From assembly GCF_038396675.1 (NCBI RefSeq), contig NC_088924.1, positions 23,810,001 to 23,874,000 of the forward strand: 64,000 nt of DNA. Direction: 5' to 3'. Positions 1 to 12,401 of this stretch are shown here, piece by piece. A program made the translations under genes and the position numbers. This DNA is from Hydra vulgaris (Eukaryota > Cnidaria > Hydrozoa > Anthoathecata > Hydridae). Every line of letters starts with the position of its first letter. Position 1 is the stretch's first letter. The notes beneath the pieces are model-generated. The model did not search any database. It was given only the letters and a program-made list of their open reading frames with translations, and was not told the DNA's origin.

Positions 1-1
1 C

Positions 2-1324
2 ATCAAAAAAAACAATCACTGGAATCTGGGCTTGACTCAAATTTCCGGATCTCTACAAGCTATAAAAGCTGCAGCTGTTGTCACTGAAAAAGTGGCAGTA
101 TTTGGGTTGAAACTAGGCGACAGCATTGCCTGCTCAGTTACTCACGGAGCTTCCATGATGGTTAAGTTCGGAAAACTGGTTCCAACCGAGCATCAAACTT
201 GTTATACCCACGGAATGCACTTGACTGTTCAAGAAGTGCTGTACGAGAAGCCTTCTCAACAAATCCAACAAAACTCATTTGAAGAAACAAGCGACGAAGA
301 CGACGTAGTCAGCAGTGACGAATCTGAGTCTGACACCGAAGTCAGTTTTCTTGGTGCTGCCATGGATGAAAACATTCCCATTCCAAAAGTGAAAGTTCAC
401 TTGCAATCTGTCATCACAAAAATCAGAAAAATTGTCAAGTTAATTCAAAAATTGCCCGTCAAAAATGACGTCCTTCAAGAAGAAATTAAAAAAGAGCAAG
501 TAAAAGAGGTTTCACTTATCCTTGACTGCAGAACAAGATGGAACAGTCTGCTGTTAATGATTCAACAGTTCCTCAAAGTCAAACATTCAATCAGAAAAGT
601 ATTGAAGGACATTTCTCCACATTTGATTTGCAGTGATGATGAAGAAGATCATTTATCCGACATTGTTGCTGCTCTTGAACCAGTCAAATTAGCAGCAGAA
701 GCACTTTTTCGACAAAATGCAACTCTTCTTACTGCTGAAGGAATTTTTAAGTTTCTTGTGAACAGGCTGAAACAACAAGATTCACCTCTTTGCATTGCAA
801 TGAAGAGTGCAGTTTTGAGACGTTTTGAAGAGAAAAGGCAGAGCAATCTTGTAAGCTTGTACAGATATCTTTCCAATCCAGAATGCTTGTCCGACATTGA
901 AGAGCATAAAGTTTTCAATATGTCTCCGAAGTCTGTACTTCAAAATACCGCCAAAAACTTGCTGTCTCGTCTTTTTCCAACAAATCCAGATGACTTGGAG
1001 TTTATTCAAGAAGTGCATGGCTCAGAAACTCTTGACGAAAATCCACTTTCTCTTGAAGAGGAACTCGAGGAAGCAACTTAGCATTCGGCCAAAAAACAGC
1101 GACACAATTCAAACGACGAATTCAAGGCCATTTCAAAAGAAATGTTGGTCTATGAAGCGACCGGAAAGAGAACTGCAAACCTTGAACTTTTGTTCAATGC
1201 ACTAGAAACCATCCCACCAGCAAGTGTCGAATCTGAGCGAGCTTTTTCTGCCGCTGGTTTATTTGTGACAAAAATTCGATGCAGAATGAGTGACGACTTA
1301 CTTGATACACTTTGTTTTCTCTAA
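2..1324 (+). pseudogene. hAT-family transposase, 3' part, one in-frame stop
   Basis: Open from the left edge, so the N-terminus (normally a BED zinc finger) lies outside the window. One frame runs to a TAG at 1079-1081 and continues in the same frame to the stop at 1322-1324. Seen: an acidic stretch (about nt 285-350), the hAT motif CRTRWNSLLLM near nt 528-560, and a C-terminal dimerisation domain containing PPASVESERAFSAAG at about nt 1210-1260. The segment SVTHGASMM (nt 134-160) matches the hAT catalytic block usually written TDGAxNM; the catalytic Asp appears as His at 143-145. Established: hAT enzymes use an RNase H-like DDE core with an all-alpha insertion and this C-terminal dimer region. 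Inference: inactive copy, disabled by the Asp change and the stop. The family call is strong; the subfamily is not determined. Confidence 0.88.
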
Positions 1325-1680
<356 letters not shown>

Positions 1681-1689
1681 TATATATAC

Positions 1690-3090
1690 TTGGGGTGTGC
1701 TGGATCGGAAAGTTTAAATTCCGGTCGGAACTGGATTTGCCGGAATTGTTAACAAAATTAAGGCGGGAACGAGAATTTTATTTATGTAATTTTTGACCCT
1801 CATAATTGAAAGTGAAAGCCTGCACCTCAACTTTGAGGCTACATAATATATATTTATAAACTATATTTTATGGGAAAGTCGGGAAGCCCTGGACGGCGAG
1901 TAACTCCGGACCATTGATGAACAGCATAAACTAAAGAAGCCATGTGACTTTAAATACTGTAAAAACATTATTTGAGTGAAAATATGGCATATGCAAAATA
2001 TCTATCCTAATGTGTCAAAGGGATTGGCTGGTAGCGTAAGATATTGTTTCCCACCTTCAGTAGAGTGATGTATCATCTTATTTGATTCGAATAATAATAT
2101 ATCTAACTTTTATGTAATTTAATAACTTTTTATTAAATAAATATACATTTTTATTTACAATATTCATTGAAAAAAATTTTTTTTATTACTTTAATTCGCT
2201 AGTTTTAAAACTATTATTTGTGAATTAAGTATGATTGGGTGGTATCAGTCACATATTTGGAGGCTGGTTATAAACAACTTAATTCATTTACCTGCTAAAA
2301 ATGAGCAGCTTTTTTATATAAATAATAATACGCCTAATATAATACATAAGCCCATAATAGTATTTGATTTAATTCCAATAAAAAAAACCTAAGATTTGAA
2401 AAAAGTGTATTTAAAGTGTTTATATTGAGTAAAAAATAAACACTTTAAGTAAAAAAGTAATGTTTATATTTCTAAACAATGATGTTTTCATTCCTATTCC
2501 TTACATATTAGAATAAATTTTTTAAAGGCGATTTTTTTTGAATGTTTTAATGTTTCGACTTTCCCCTATATATAACCTATTTTTTAAATTTGATTCTTGT
2601 TTTATTCGAATCTTATATGTTATTTTTATTCGTTTCTTATAACTTTATTTGAATGTTTAAACCTGAGTGATATTTATATTTAAAAATATTTCTTTGTTTC
2701 CTATTTTTCCATATAAGGTTAAGTAAAAACATTTTTGTATGAAATATCCTATCTTTTTAAATTATTTAAACTTTAAGAAACATTAAAATAAAACTATTCA
2801 CAGAGTCAGGTAAAACTTCAGATGAAAAAAGAGCTAGTTGGATTTGCATTTTAAAATATTGTGATGTGAAAATAGAAGCAAAACTTTTTTTGCATCACAA
2901 TATTCCTAAACTGCTAAAAAACCTTAGATAATTGATTACTGCAAATAAAATAAAATTTAGTTTGTTAAGTATCGTATATTTTTTACCTAGGTTTACCTCA
3001 AGTTCTACATTGGCCTGTGAGACAATGATTTTTTGATTTAATTTACACATTCTGTGTCACCTGTCTTTAAAAAAACGTAAAATATAATTC
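1690..3090. other. AT-rich stretch, no gene seen
   Basis: No supported reading frame. The first ~110 bp (GGGGTGTGCTGGATCGG onward) are less AT-rich than the surroundings and may be the edge of another mobile element, but no partner terminus was found. Confidence 0.5.
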
Positions 3091-3092
3091 AT

Positions 3093-3250
3093 TTTTTTTT
3101 TTTTTTTTTTTTTGTTATTCACGTCCTCAAGGCCGAGAAGGCCGCTATAGATGAGGAGGCTACTTAATAGTGGTTATAACCCTCTCTCAACTCTATAACT
3201 CCAAAACACGAACCTTGACGAACAAGGCCGCTGCGTGGAGAAACGAGTTG
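3093..3250 (-). mobile_element. SINE-like retroposon with poly(A) tail
   Basis: Read on the minus strand, a GC-richer body (3250 down to 3117) ends in a long A run (poly-T at 3094-3112 on the plus strand). It contains GGTTCGTGTTT, resembling a Pol III B box, and CGGCCTT repeats. No clear A box and no target duplication were identified, so tRNA ancestry is tentative. It resembles the SINE at 17292 in architecture rather than sequence. Confidence 0.5.
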
Positions 3251-3574
3251 AAAAAAAAAATATATATATATATATATATAAATATATTTATATATATATG
3301 TATATTAAAAATTCAATTGTAAAAATACTTCATTTTTTTTTAAGAACATCGAAAAATCCACATTTTTGATTTAGGACGTTTGTAAGCTCGGGTTTTACTA
3401 CTGATCCTCATTTTGAAGTTTGATCCTTATTTTGAAGGCTAACTTTTCGAGTGACCTTATTGCATAGGAATATTTAAATGATATATATTTACCTTATTTA
3501 GCCACGCAAGTCTATTTTATAGCATTTCTTCACGCCAGAGCTCGTAATAAATGCTGAGCATCTGTGCCGTAAAA

Positions 3575-4052
3575 AAATACCCTTAAGCCTATCAACAATT
3601 AGTATAGAAAATATAACTACAATAATAGCTCTGAATACAAAGTATTTAGGAGTTCTATTTGATCAACACATCTCCTGGAAACCCCACATAAGCTATATAA
3701 ACACAAAAATATCAAAGAACATAGATTTACTTTACAAGGCAAACTATTTTTGTCACAAAAAAGTCTAAAATTTATTTACTTTTCATTTATACATAGCTAT
3801 CTCATGTATGCCAATAGAATGGGGCAGTACCCACAAATCTAAATTAAAACCACTTTACTTACGTCAAAAACACGCCTTAAGACTGGTATACAACAAAAAT
3901 AAATTTACTCATGCAACCCATACTGGAACAAATGAACTCACATTTTTTGTGTATTACGCATCTCTGAAAAAAGTTGATGAAAAGACTGACTTAAGTCTTC
4001 TGCGAGCTTCCTATAACTACAAACAAATAATTCTTTTTATCAATATTACATA
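3575..4052 (+). pseudogene. Non-LTR retrotransposon reverse transcriptase, C-terminal fragment
   Basis: Conceptual translation from about 3640 gives KYLGVLFDQHISWKPHI followed by a Lys/Ile-rich helix, then in a shifted frame a segment ending KLKPLYLRQKHALRLVYNK (about 3840-3900). The YLGV(x)(x)D...W..HI block and the L..LQ..A.R...N block are typical of the region just after the catalytic domain of jockey/CR1-like reverse transcriptases. At least one frameshift near 3765 breaks it. The catalytic FxDD box is absent (5' truncated). No tail or target duplication seen. Confidence 0.75.
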
Positions 4053-4242
4053 AACTTTGTTTTAATCATATTTATGCACTAACATTATTTTGAAATGTGG
4101 TAAATAAACTTATAGTGAAACATCTAAACATTCCTCCGAAAAATCAGTAGATTTATTTTTATTTATTGAATTTTTAATTTTATTTGGAATAATATAGAGA
4201 AATATTTCTCGGATTAATTTTACATGCGCGTTATTTTATTGT

Positions 4243-4308
4243 TGCAATTGGTATTTACATTAATCATGTCTCGGATGCAATTGGTATTTACATTAATCAT
4301 GTCTCGTG
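4243..4308. repeat. Tandem duplication, two 33-bp units
   Basis: Two adjacent copies of a 33-bp unit beginning TGCAATTGGTATTTAC, differing only at the last bases. No function suggested. Confidence 0.9.
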
Positions 4309-4440
4309 TATGCAACTGTATTTTTATTTACTTCGTATATTTCGAAGTTTATATTTATGATTCATATTCGTATATCTTTACCGCCAATCTGTTATTGTGT
4401 ACATTAGATGTATTATAAAAAAAAAAAAAATATATATATA

Positions 4441-4502
4441 TTTTTAACTAAGTTACTCATTATATTTCCTACGAGTGTAGCTTGCGTTGAAAGTTTTTTC
4501 TC
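4441..4502 (+). pseudogene. Short hAT dimerisation-domain remnant
   Basis: Translation gives [20 protein letters not shown], which fits the hAT C-terminal pattern L..iP.tsa..ER.FS. Only about 20 codons remain before the sequence runs into a TA tract. The match is short, so this is a probable relic, not a gene. Confidence 0.5.
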
Positions 4503-4504
4503 TC

Positions 4505-4680
<176 letters not shown>

Positions 4681-4682
4681 TA

Positions 4683-4908
4683 CAGTATTGGACAAAACAT
4701 TTGCAACCAACATCGAACAATGCTAAAAAGTGTTCCTAATTTTACATGTCTTCAAAAACGAAACGAACTATACTACCACACCAAACAGTTTAGGAGTCTG
4801 GAGTCATAGCATGCCATAACATGAGCAATCAGCTGACAGGTGACAGCACACAGACAGAATTTCGTTGACAAGTGCTATTTTGCAGCAGACAAAACAAGTG
4901 CAACTTCT
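4683..4908. repeat. Left IR/DR of Tc1 element
   Basis: Outer direct repeat at 4690-4709 (GGACAAAACATTTGCAACCA) and inner direct repeat at about 4886-4906 (AGACAAAACAAGTGCAACTT), about 197 bp apart. By family knowledge these are paired transposase-binding sites. Confidence 0.75.
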
Positions 4909-4953
4909 TTGATTTATTTCAATTTCTTATGTCTGGCCCGTGTCAACATCACG

Positions 4954-5112
4954 GAAGTTTCCAGAAGCATGCAGAAGCTTCCAGAAGTTTCCAGAAGAAG
5001 CATCTGGAAGCATCCAGTAGCATTCAGAAGTATCCAGAAACATTCAAAAGCATCCAGACGCATTCAGAAGCTTCCAGAAGCATCAAAAAGAAGCATCTAG
5101 AATCTTTCAGAA
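4954..5112 (+). promoter_or_regulatory. Heat-shock element array (10-bp GAAnnTTCnn periodicity)
   Basis: Sequence follows the heat-shock-factor pattern of alternating nGAAn/nTTCn units with 10-bp periodicity. At 4974-4996 there are five consecutive perfect units (GAA 4974, TTC 4979, GAA 4984, TTC 4989, GAA 4994). Just upstream GAA 4954, TTC 4959 and GAA 4964 are also in phase, with only 4969 degenerate. The periodicity continues, more degenerate, to about 5112 with repeated CATCCAGAAG-like units. Established: HSF trimers bind three or more alternating nGAAn units, and arrays just upstream of a TATA box are the hallmark of heat-shock promoters. A perfect TATA box follows about 25 bp downstream. 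Inference: the Tc1 transposase was transcribed in response to proteotoxic stress. The alternative is a 10-bp minisatellite that matches by chance. Confidence 0.75.
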
Positions 5113-5136
5113 CAGGTTTACACAGGCTCATTTTAC

Positions 5137-5143
5137 TATATAA
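5137..5143 (+). promoter_or_regulatory. TATA box of Tc1 transposase promoter
   Basis: TATATAA lies in a locally non-repetitive context between the heat-shock-element array and the transposase coding region, on the same strand. A start site about 25-30 bp downstream (near 5165-5175) would give a leader of about 250 nt. Confidence 0.6.
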
Positions 5144-5369
5144 GAGACATGTAAATCGACATGTAATTCAGTCGGTATATGGAAGTCAATCAGTCAGTAT
5201 TATCAAGACAGTTTATCGAAGTGAGTTTTATCAATGTGTTTTATCGAAGAACATCAATACAAGAAGTGAAATACAACAAGTGTTTCATTACATCAATACA
5301 GTCCACATCCAACCAAGACGTTGGGTTCCACAGAGCATTATTGTATCATCACAAGGTGAATGTAACACG

Positions 5370-5421
5370 GTAAGCCTTGAGAAGCGTGATTATTTATTTT
5401 TATTATTTTTATGACTTCAAG
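5370..5421 (+). other. Possible short 5' leader intron of Tc1 gene
   Basis: CACGGTAAGCC provides a good donor at 5370, and a T-rich tract followed by TTCAAG provides an acceptor at 5420-5421. Removal would discard the ATG at 5411 and leave the ATG at 5429 (MAPDSLGLE) as the start. Inferred from splice-site resemblance only. Confidence 0.4.
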
Positions 5422-6522
5422 TGCAAAAATGGCTCCCGACAGTCTTGGATTGGAACTAAGAAAGAAAACTGTTGGCGATTTCGTAAGTGGAATTTCACAA
5501 AAAAGTATTTGTGATAAATATCGTGTGAAAAAATGGACCGTATCAAGACTATTTTCCAAGTATCGTTCTACGGGGAAGTTAGCAGCAGATAACAAAGGTG
5601 GAAGACCGCGCTCCACCATTTCTTGAGAGGATTCTATGATCATCAGATCCGTCAAGAAGGATCGCTGGATATGATCAGTCGAGATACAAAAGCTATTAGA
5701 GCTGCCTGTATCGGACCGAACAATCAGACGACGTGCTGTTGAAGCCGGATTGTTTTCTCGACGCCCTGCAAAGAAACCACTGATTTCACTAAAAAACCAG
5801 AAGAAAAGACTCCTGTTTGCTACATCTCGTATTAAATGGATTTTAAGAAATGGTGAACTGTTCTGTTCAGTGATGAATCGAAGTTCAACATCATTGGGAG
5901 CGATGGCATTTGCCGTGTACGTCGACCGGCTGGAAAACGCCTCGAATTACATAACTGCCATAAGACCGTGAAGCATGGTGAAGGCAATGTAATGTTCTGG
6001 GGGTGTTTTTCTGCTAACGGTCTAGGTCCAATACATCGAAACGATGGAATAATGGACCATTTCATGTATTAAAATATCCTGAAAGATGTTATGTTACCTC
6101 ATGCTGAATGGAATATGCCAATAAAATGGGTTTTTCAGCAAGACAACGATCCGAAACACACTGCAAAAGTAGTCAATCAGTGGTTTCAATACAACCACCT
6201 ATTGGTGATGGAATGGCCGCCTCAATCTCCGGATCTCAACCGTATTGACAACCTGTGGGAGATCGTCAACGGCAGAATTAATCGTGAAGGTGTTCGTAAT
6301 AAGCTTCATTTGTTTGAACAAATCCAAAAGGCCTGGGCAGCGATTCCACAAAGTTTCATTGATCACCTGATCGAATCTATGCCTCGAAGATGCAAGGCTG
6401 TGATTAACAACAAAGGAATCGCTACGAAATATTGTTATCAAAATACAGTTTGGTCAACATTTTGTCGAGTTGCACTTGTTTCGTCCAGAAGGAAATCAAC
6501 TTTTTTTAATACTTTTGACTAA
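5411..6522 (+). pseudogene. Tc1 transposase, degenerate (DD34D)
   Basis: N-terminal helix-turn-helix DNA-binding region with KKTVGDFVSGISQKSICDKY (about 5460-5520), AT-hook-like GRPRSTIS near 5600-5623, then the DDE domain: SDESKF (first Asp, about 5866), HGEGNVMFWGCF (about 5978-6010), QDNDPKHTA (second Asp, about 6140), and PQSPDLNRIDNLW (about 6222-6260). In Tc1 enzymes the last block normally reads IENLW; here the catalytic Glu is Asp, 34 residues after the second Asp. Breaks: in-frame TGA at 5624 and about 5672, a frameshift around 5855, and TAA at 6070. Frame 2 is used before the shift and frame 1 after it. AATAAA at 6562 is a plausible polyadenylation signal. The enzyme would cut and paste the element at TA sites; this copy cannot. 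Confidence 0.9.
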
Positions 6523-6687
6523 TTCATTAATTTTTGTGTACAAATAATGAACTTTGTGATGAATAAAACTTAAAGAACTTTGTCTCTAAACTGTTACATA
6601 GTTGTTTCTCTAAATTAAAAAAGTGAAGCACTTTTATATAGAAACTAAATTAGCATTATTTGGTTGCACTCGTTTTGTCCGATACTG
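6466..6687. repeat. Right IR/DR of Tc1 element
   Basis: Inner repeat GAGTTGCACTTGTTTCGTCC at 6467-6486 overlaps the 3' end of the transposase frame; the outer repeat GGTTGCACTCGTTTTGTCCG is at 6662-6681. Spacing of about 195 bp mirrors the left end. Confidence 0.75.
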
Positions 6688-6689
6688 TA

Positions 6690-7200
<511 letters not shown>

Positions 7201-7218
7201 TGTACTTATATGTATATA

Positions 7219-7870
7219 TTAGGGTGATTCATTTTGACAAATTTTTGAAAATCAAGTTAGTCCTACCTGGAATGGTTCACCACCAATATAAAAATAATTT
7301 ATAATATATATAAATAACATGAATAATAATAAAATTTAAATGACTTCGCGCCCCCCATCCTTCCTACGAAGAAGGGATAGAGGGGGCACAAATCTCTAAA
7401 AATAGAGTGAGGGGGCGGGTAGCTATTTTTATACCCCTTCTGTATAAACATTATTAATGCTTGGTTTTAATATTAACTTTCAAAATTTGGCCTAAATATG
7501 AAAAATAAACCAGCGTCAGTTATACATAGTAATGCGACATTTAATGTAAAAAAACCCGGATTTTTCGCCACTTTCTCCACATCATGTGGAATAAACACAA
7601 CCTCATTTCTTTTTGGTCCTACCCTATTATAAATAAGTAGTCCAAAATGTACCATATAGAAGATAAGTTGGCTTTTCGTGTTTATTTTAAAGGTCTCCGC
7701 CAGACCCCTCAAGTTTGCTATGTTTTTATAAACAAATTTGAATGGCGGGACCTCTAATGTCAGTGACATTAAAATTTTTGGGCTTAAAATTATTTTTATA
7801 TTGGTGGTCAACCATAACAGGTAGGACCAACCTGATTTTCAAAACTTCGTCAAATTAGTATCACCCTAAT
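7219..7870. mobile_element. MITE, ~650 bp, long terminal inverted repeats
   Basis: Left end AGGGTGATTCATTTTGAC at 7221 pairs with the inverted right end ending CACCCTAAT at 7869. The inverted repeats run about 75 bp (7221-7300 against 7792-7868) with most bases matching, including a shared TGGTCCTACCTG-like core. TA dinucleotides flank both ends, suggesting a TA-targeting (Tc1/mariner-like) non-autonomous element. Interior GC-rich patches (CGCCCCCCATCC near 7350) are unexplained. A 112-codon minus-strand frame at 7473-7811 runs into the terminal repeat and is not recognised. Confidence 0.8.
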
Positions 7871-7884
7871 ATATACATATAAAT

Positions 7885-7944
7885 ACTTTAAGTTTCACCA
7901 TTGCTGGATCTTCCTGATGATCCAGCAATGGTGAAACTTAAAGT
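7885..7944. repeat. Perfect 26-bp stem hairpin
   Basis: Arms 7885-7910 and 7919-7944 are exact reverse complements around an 8-nt loop (TTCCTGAT). It sits just outside the MITE. It may be a miniature foldback element; a small-RNA precursor is possible but not supported by anything else seen. Confidence 0.85.
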
Positions 7945-8054
7945 TGAAGAAAAAAGTTAGAGAAGTGTTTTTTGCAAATTTACTAATTTATTATTGCTCT
8001 GTTCTTTAAGAACATTGAGCACTCTATTTGCAAAATTCACTAACATAATTTACA

Positions 8055-8205
8055 CATATGTATAAATACATTCATACATGTATGCATGCATGCATACATG
8101 CACGCATGCATTCATGCATACATGCATGCACGCATATATGCATGCATGCATGCATACAGACATGCATGAATACATGCATTAATGCATGCATATATACATG
8201 AAACC
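8055..8205. repeat. ATGC/CATG tetranucleotide microsatellite
   Basis: Degenerate runs of GCAT/ATAC units (CATGCATGCATACATGC and variants). Confidence 0.9.
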
Positions 8206-8265
8206 TATAACAAAAATCCAAAAATGCAAACTAAATATAAATTATATTAATACTTAATTTAAAAT

Positions 8266-8338
8266 ATAACAATATTCAATAACCGTATAATTTGTTCTTA
8301 GTCTTAGAACAAACTGTAGGATTATTGAATATTGTTAT
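8266..8338. repeat. Imperfect hairpin, ~36-bp arms
   Basis: ATAACAATATTCAATAA at 8266 pairs with the inverted copy ending at 8338; the central TTTGTTCTTAG pairs with CTTAGAACAAA. Several mismatches mid-arm. Likely a small foldback element. Confidence 0.7.
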
Positions 8339-8909
8339 TAATGAATACCTGTTCTTAGACTAAAAACAGATAACAATGAAAACAACAATATATTTACCAG
8401 TATAATAATTTTCTATATGTTCTATAAAAGAGTTACATTTAAGGTTCTCTATAACGCTGAAAGGTCTTTAAGATTTTATTAATAAAGGTCGAAAAGTTCA
8501 TTCTTTTAAAGCCTGACTAAAAAGTAGAAAACTAATATTGAGTTATAACCTTTAAATCTAACATTATAAGTTGTATAAGTACATTAACAAACAATCCTTA
8601 TTTAATTTGTTAACATACAATTGTTATAAAACAAAAAAAGCTTTCCAATATAGAATTACAAATATTAATTAGTAAAAATATTATATCCTCAAAAGCTGTT
8701 TTCGATTTAGCTGACTTGTCTTTCGTGTGACAAAAAAAGATGTTGTTTACTAAAATCAGAATTTTAATATTTGCATCATTTTTGAAAACCTACTAAGTAT
8801 TAACTAAATACTTTGTTTAGTCCTGATAAGTACTTATTAAATACTTACTAGGTTTACTCGGTAACCATTAGATTAATTGAAACTTAATAAGTTTAGCCGT
8901 AATAAACAA

Positions 8910-9000
8910 AAAGTCGTGGTTATTGTTTCGACACCGGATCCCTAAGTAAAATGGCTATTCTTCCAACATACATGCGCAGTATTTTTACACAAGCACGTAT
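8910..9000 (+). repeat. Dispersed repeat copy 1 (partner at 56355-56440)
   Basis: Contains GGTTATTGTTTCGACACCGG and GTAAAATGGCTATTCTTCC followed by ACATACATGCGCAGTATTT. An inverted copy with the same order of blocks is at 56355-56440. The family is unknown. Confidence 0.7.
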
Positions 9001-9806
9001 GTACAAAAGTAAAAATCAAAATGTAAAAATATTGAATTAAAATCAAAATGCGCGTAAATACAAAAATGCGTAAATCAATAAGGCTTCATAATTTCTGTAA
9101 GTTTAGCGGAGAAGAGAGAGAGCAACATTTTCGATGGGGTTTTTTAGTTTTAATAAGATTATTTTATCACGTAATATGTTTAATAAATCTTTGTTTAAAG
9201 TTTCTTAAATACTACAAATCAAAACTAAGTAATAGAATTTGTGTAAAAGTTTATCAAATTCGTTTTAAATCCTTGGATCGTGAATTATGAATTAACAAAC
9301 TCGTAAATCATTAAAATTTTTATTTTAATTTAGTAAACACTAATTTGCATGCAAACCAGGAGAGAAATAGTTAAAAGTAGTTAAGGGGGGTAGTTCTATT
9401 TCAATTATTTTCAATATCATTTTTTTATCTTAAAAAGTATATCAGTGTCTTGTATCCCTAAAGTGACAAGAAAATGCGATATCACTGGGGTTATTGTTCT
9501 CGAAAGAAATAATGTATCAAGAGTATAAGAATAATAAAGTAAAGTTTAATGGTGCCTTACAAAAAAAAGTTTATATCTTTAATGCAATAAAAACTAATAC
9601 CTCAGTTTTAGTAATTTAGCTTCAATCTAAAGTTTAGAAGATTCTAGAGATTTTTTTTTTTACCTGATACAGCCAAGTTTTACAAATTAAACAGTTGTTT
9701 TTAAACAAAAGAATTATTAGATATTGTTAACTGGAAAATGCAATTAGTTGTGTTGTTAAAGACAAAACAGATTCTTAGTTACAAATATGGCTTGTAAAGT
9801 ATTTTT

Positions 9807-9950
9807 CAGTTAGTTAGCAATTATTAGCATGCACCAAAAGTAGATTGTGAAAATTGTTTAAACTACAGACCTAGAACGTTTTTAGCTTAAGTGCAAACAG
9901 AAAATATTCTACCTACTTTTGGACCATGCTAAAATTTTGATCGCCAACTG
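9807..9950. mobile_element. Small MITE, ~145 bp
   Basis: Left CAGTTAGTTAGCAATTATTA at 9807 pairs imperfectly with the inverted right end ending GCCAACTG at 9950. The inner blocks TAGCATGCACCAAAAGTAG and its inverted counterpart match well. No coding capacity. Confidence 0.7.
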
Positions 9951-10306
9951 TTTTAATAAATGTCAAAGATAATGGTTAAATCATATTTGCTATTTTATTA
10001 AACTAGTATTAAAAAGTAAGATTCTATTAATAAATATTGACGAGATGATTTTGATGTGGCTCTCATTTTGTCACCTTCTCTTTCATTCTATTACTTTTTC
10101 TTGTTTTTATTTACTGTAGTTATCAAGTATAATTTCCTTAATTATAAAAAGTCGTTAGGACTATTTATAATTAAGGTATATTATACTTATATATATATGC
10201 TTATAAATTATACTTATATATATACTTATAAATTATACTTATATATACTTAGAATAAATTGTATATATACTTATTCTAGTCCTTAGGTTATTCATATTTA
10301 AAGTTG

Positions 10307-10384
10307 TTAGTTGTGAGGAATAATAATTAAGTGTTTCACTTTATACTAGAAAGTTTAACACTTAATAATTATTCCTAACGACTA
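10307..10384. repeat. Imperfect stem-loop, ~33-bp arms
   Basis: TTAGTTGTGAGGAATAATAA at 10307 pairs with the inverted copy ending CTAACGACTAA at 10384; a loop of about 15 nt separates the arms. Confidence 0.7.
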
Positions 10385-10403
10385 AGGGTTAAAATATTGA
10401 AAA

Positions 10404-11447
<1,044 letters not shown>

Positions 11448-11745
11448 TCCAAGATGGATCAGCATGTATGTTCAGCTGTCCTGTATAATCTGTAGATTGG
11501 ATGTAAAACTTTCGAATTTGCTCAAGGGAGACCATAGTTACTTTATCTTGATACAATTTAATATGACAATGCTTCGTGAATTAATAGAAATCTTTCAGTC
11601 TTATGCAGAGGCCAGATATTTGTTGCAGGCTAAAAGTCATCCAACAATAGTATGTGTTGCACCTTTAGTTGCTGACCTGTATAAGTGTTTTAACACACTC
11701 AGTTTAACTATTAGGTACCACACTTTAATGGTAATGGTTTGTTAA
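11448..11745 (+). pseudogene. hAT transposase internal fragment
   Basis: Translation starting with RWISMYVQLSCIICRL resembles the hAT block TRWNSTxxMLxRLL. After a short non-matching spacer, MLRELIEIFQSYAEARYLL then HPTIVCVAPLVADLYKCF follow, fitting the insertion-domain pattern (el..iL.pF.eaT..l.....pTi..v.P.i..L). No start, no DDE motifs and no dimerisation domain remain. It is unrelated in detail to the hAT copy at the left edge. Probably an old relic. Confidence 0.65.
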
Positions 11746-12401
11746 GTTCCTTGTGTGATGTTAAGATTTGCCAACAGGTGACAAAATCAAGAAAAATCCA
11801 ATTTTTTCTTCGATACTATACCTCATGGCCTCAGCCTTAGATTCTAGTTATTCATTACTTATTTTGTTTGAACTATTACGTTGTTGTTAAATGTATAAAA
11901 AATGAATGGTGGTTTGTAGATTAGCAGGGCTCATTTTAATTTCTTGCAAAGTCCCGGACAAAATGTTCGATCAAAACATGTTTGGTTCGGACAGTGTCCA
12001 ATCAAGTTTTTAAAATATATCTTTTACGGTTTATAGGAACCGAGTTAAACAATGGAACTCTTTGCCATGTTATACAGTTTATATTAACATTAGTTAAGTG
12101 AAGTTGTTGTCTCTTTCATTATATTTAAGAATATCAAATTGCAGATTTTTGTTTTGTTGTTTTAATTCAATAATGTATGTTTTTTTAGATAGACTTAAAT
12201 TTTCATGCTGTAACTGACAACGCTTTTTATTTTTTTTATTTACAATTTGGCAACAGCTGTTGTGATGTTTTAACAATTTAAATGCAATATAAAAAATTGT
12301 CACTTTACGAATAACTTTTAATCATTTATCTTTTTTAATGTTTTTATGTATTACGTGAAAGCTTTAAAATCAAAAATCTAAATATTAATACGCTAATGAA
12401 T

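Larger units (their letters stand above)
4681..6689. mobile_element. Tc1-type DNA transposon, full-length, IR/DR termini
   Basis: The element spans 4683-6687 between TA dinucleotides (4681-4682 and 6688-6689), the expected Tc1/mariner target duplication, although the TA-tract context makes that trivial. Outer ends are CAGTATTGGACAAAACATTT (left) and the inverted CAGTATCGGACAAAACGAGT (right). Each end also holds an inner copy of the binding-site-like motif about 195-200 bp inward: GACAAAACAAGTGCAAC at about 4888 on the left, GTTGCACTTGTTTCGTCC near 6469 on the right. This is the IR/DR layout known from Sleeping Beauty-like Tc1 elements. It encodes one transposase, now broken, preceded by a heat-shock-element array and a TATA box. 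Confidence 0.93.

Noticed and set aside
7473..7811. 112-codon minus-strand frame in the 650-bp MITE
   Set aside because: It overlaps the terminal inverted repeat and shows no recognisable domain. I could not support it as a gene.
8055..8205. CRISPR-like array
   Set aside because: The short GCAT units have no spacers and the genome is eukaryotic; it is a microsatellite.
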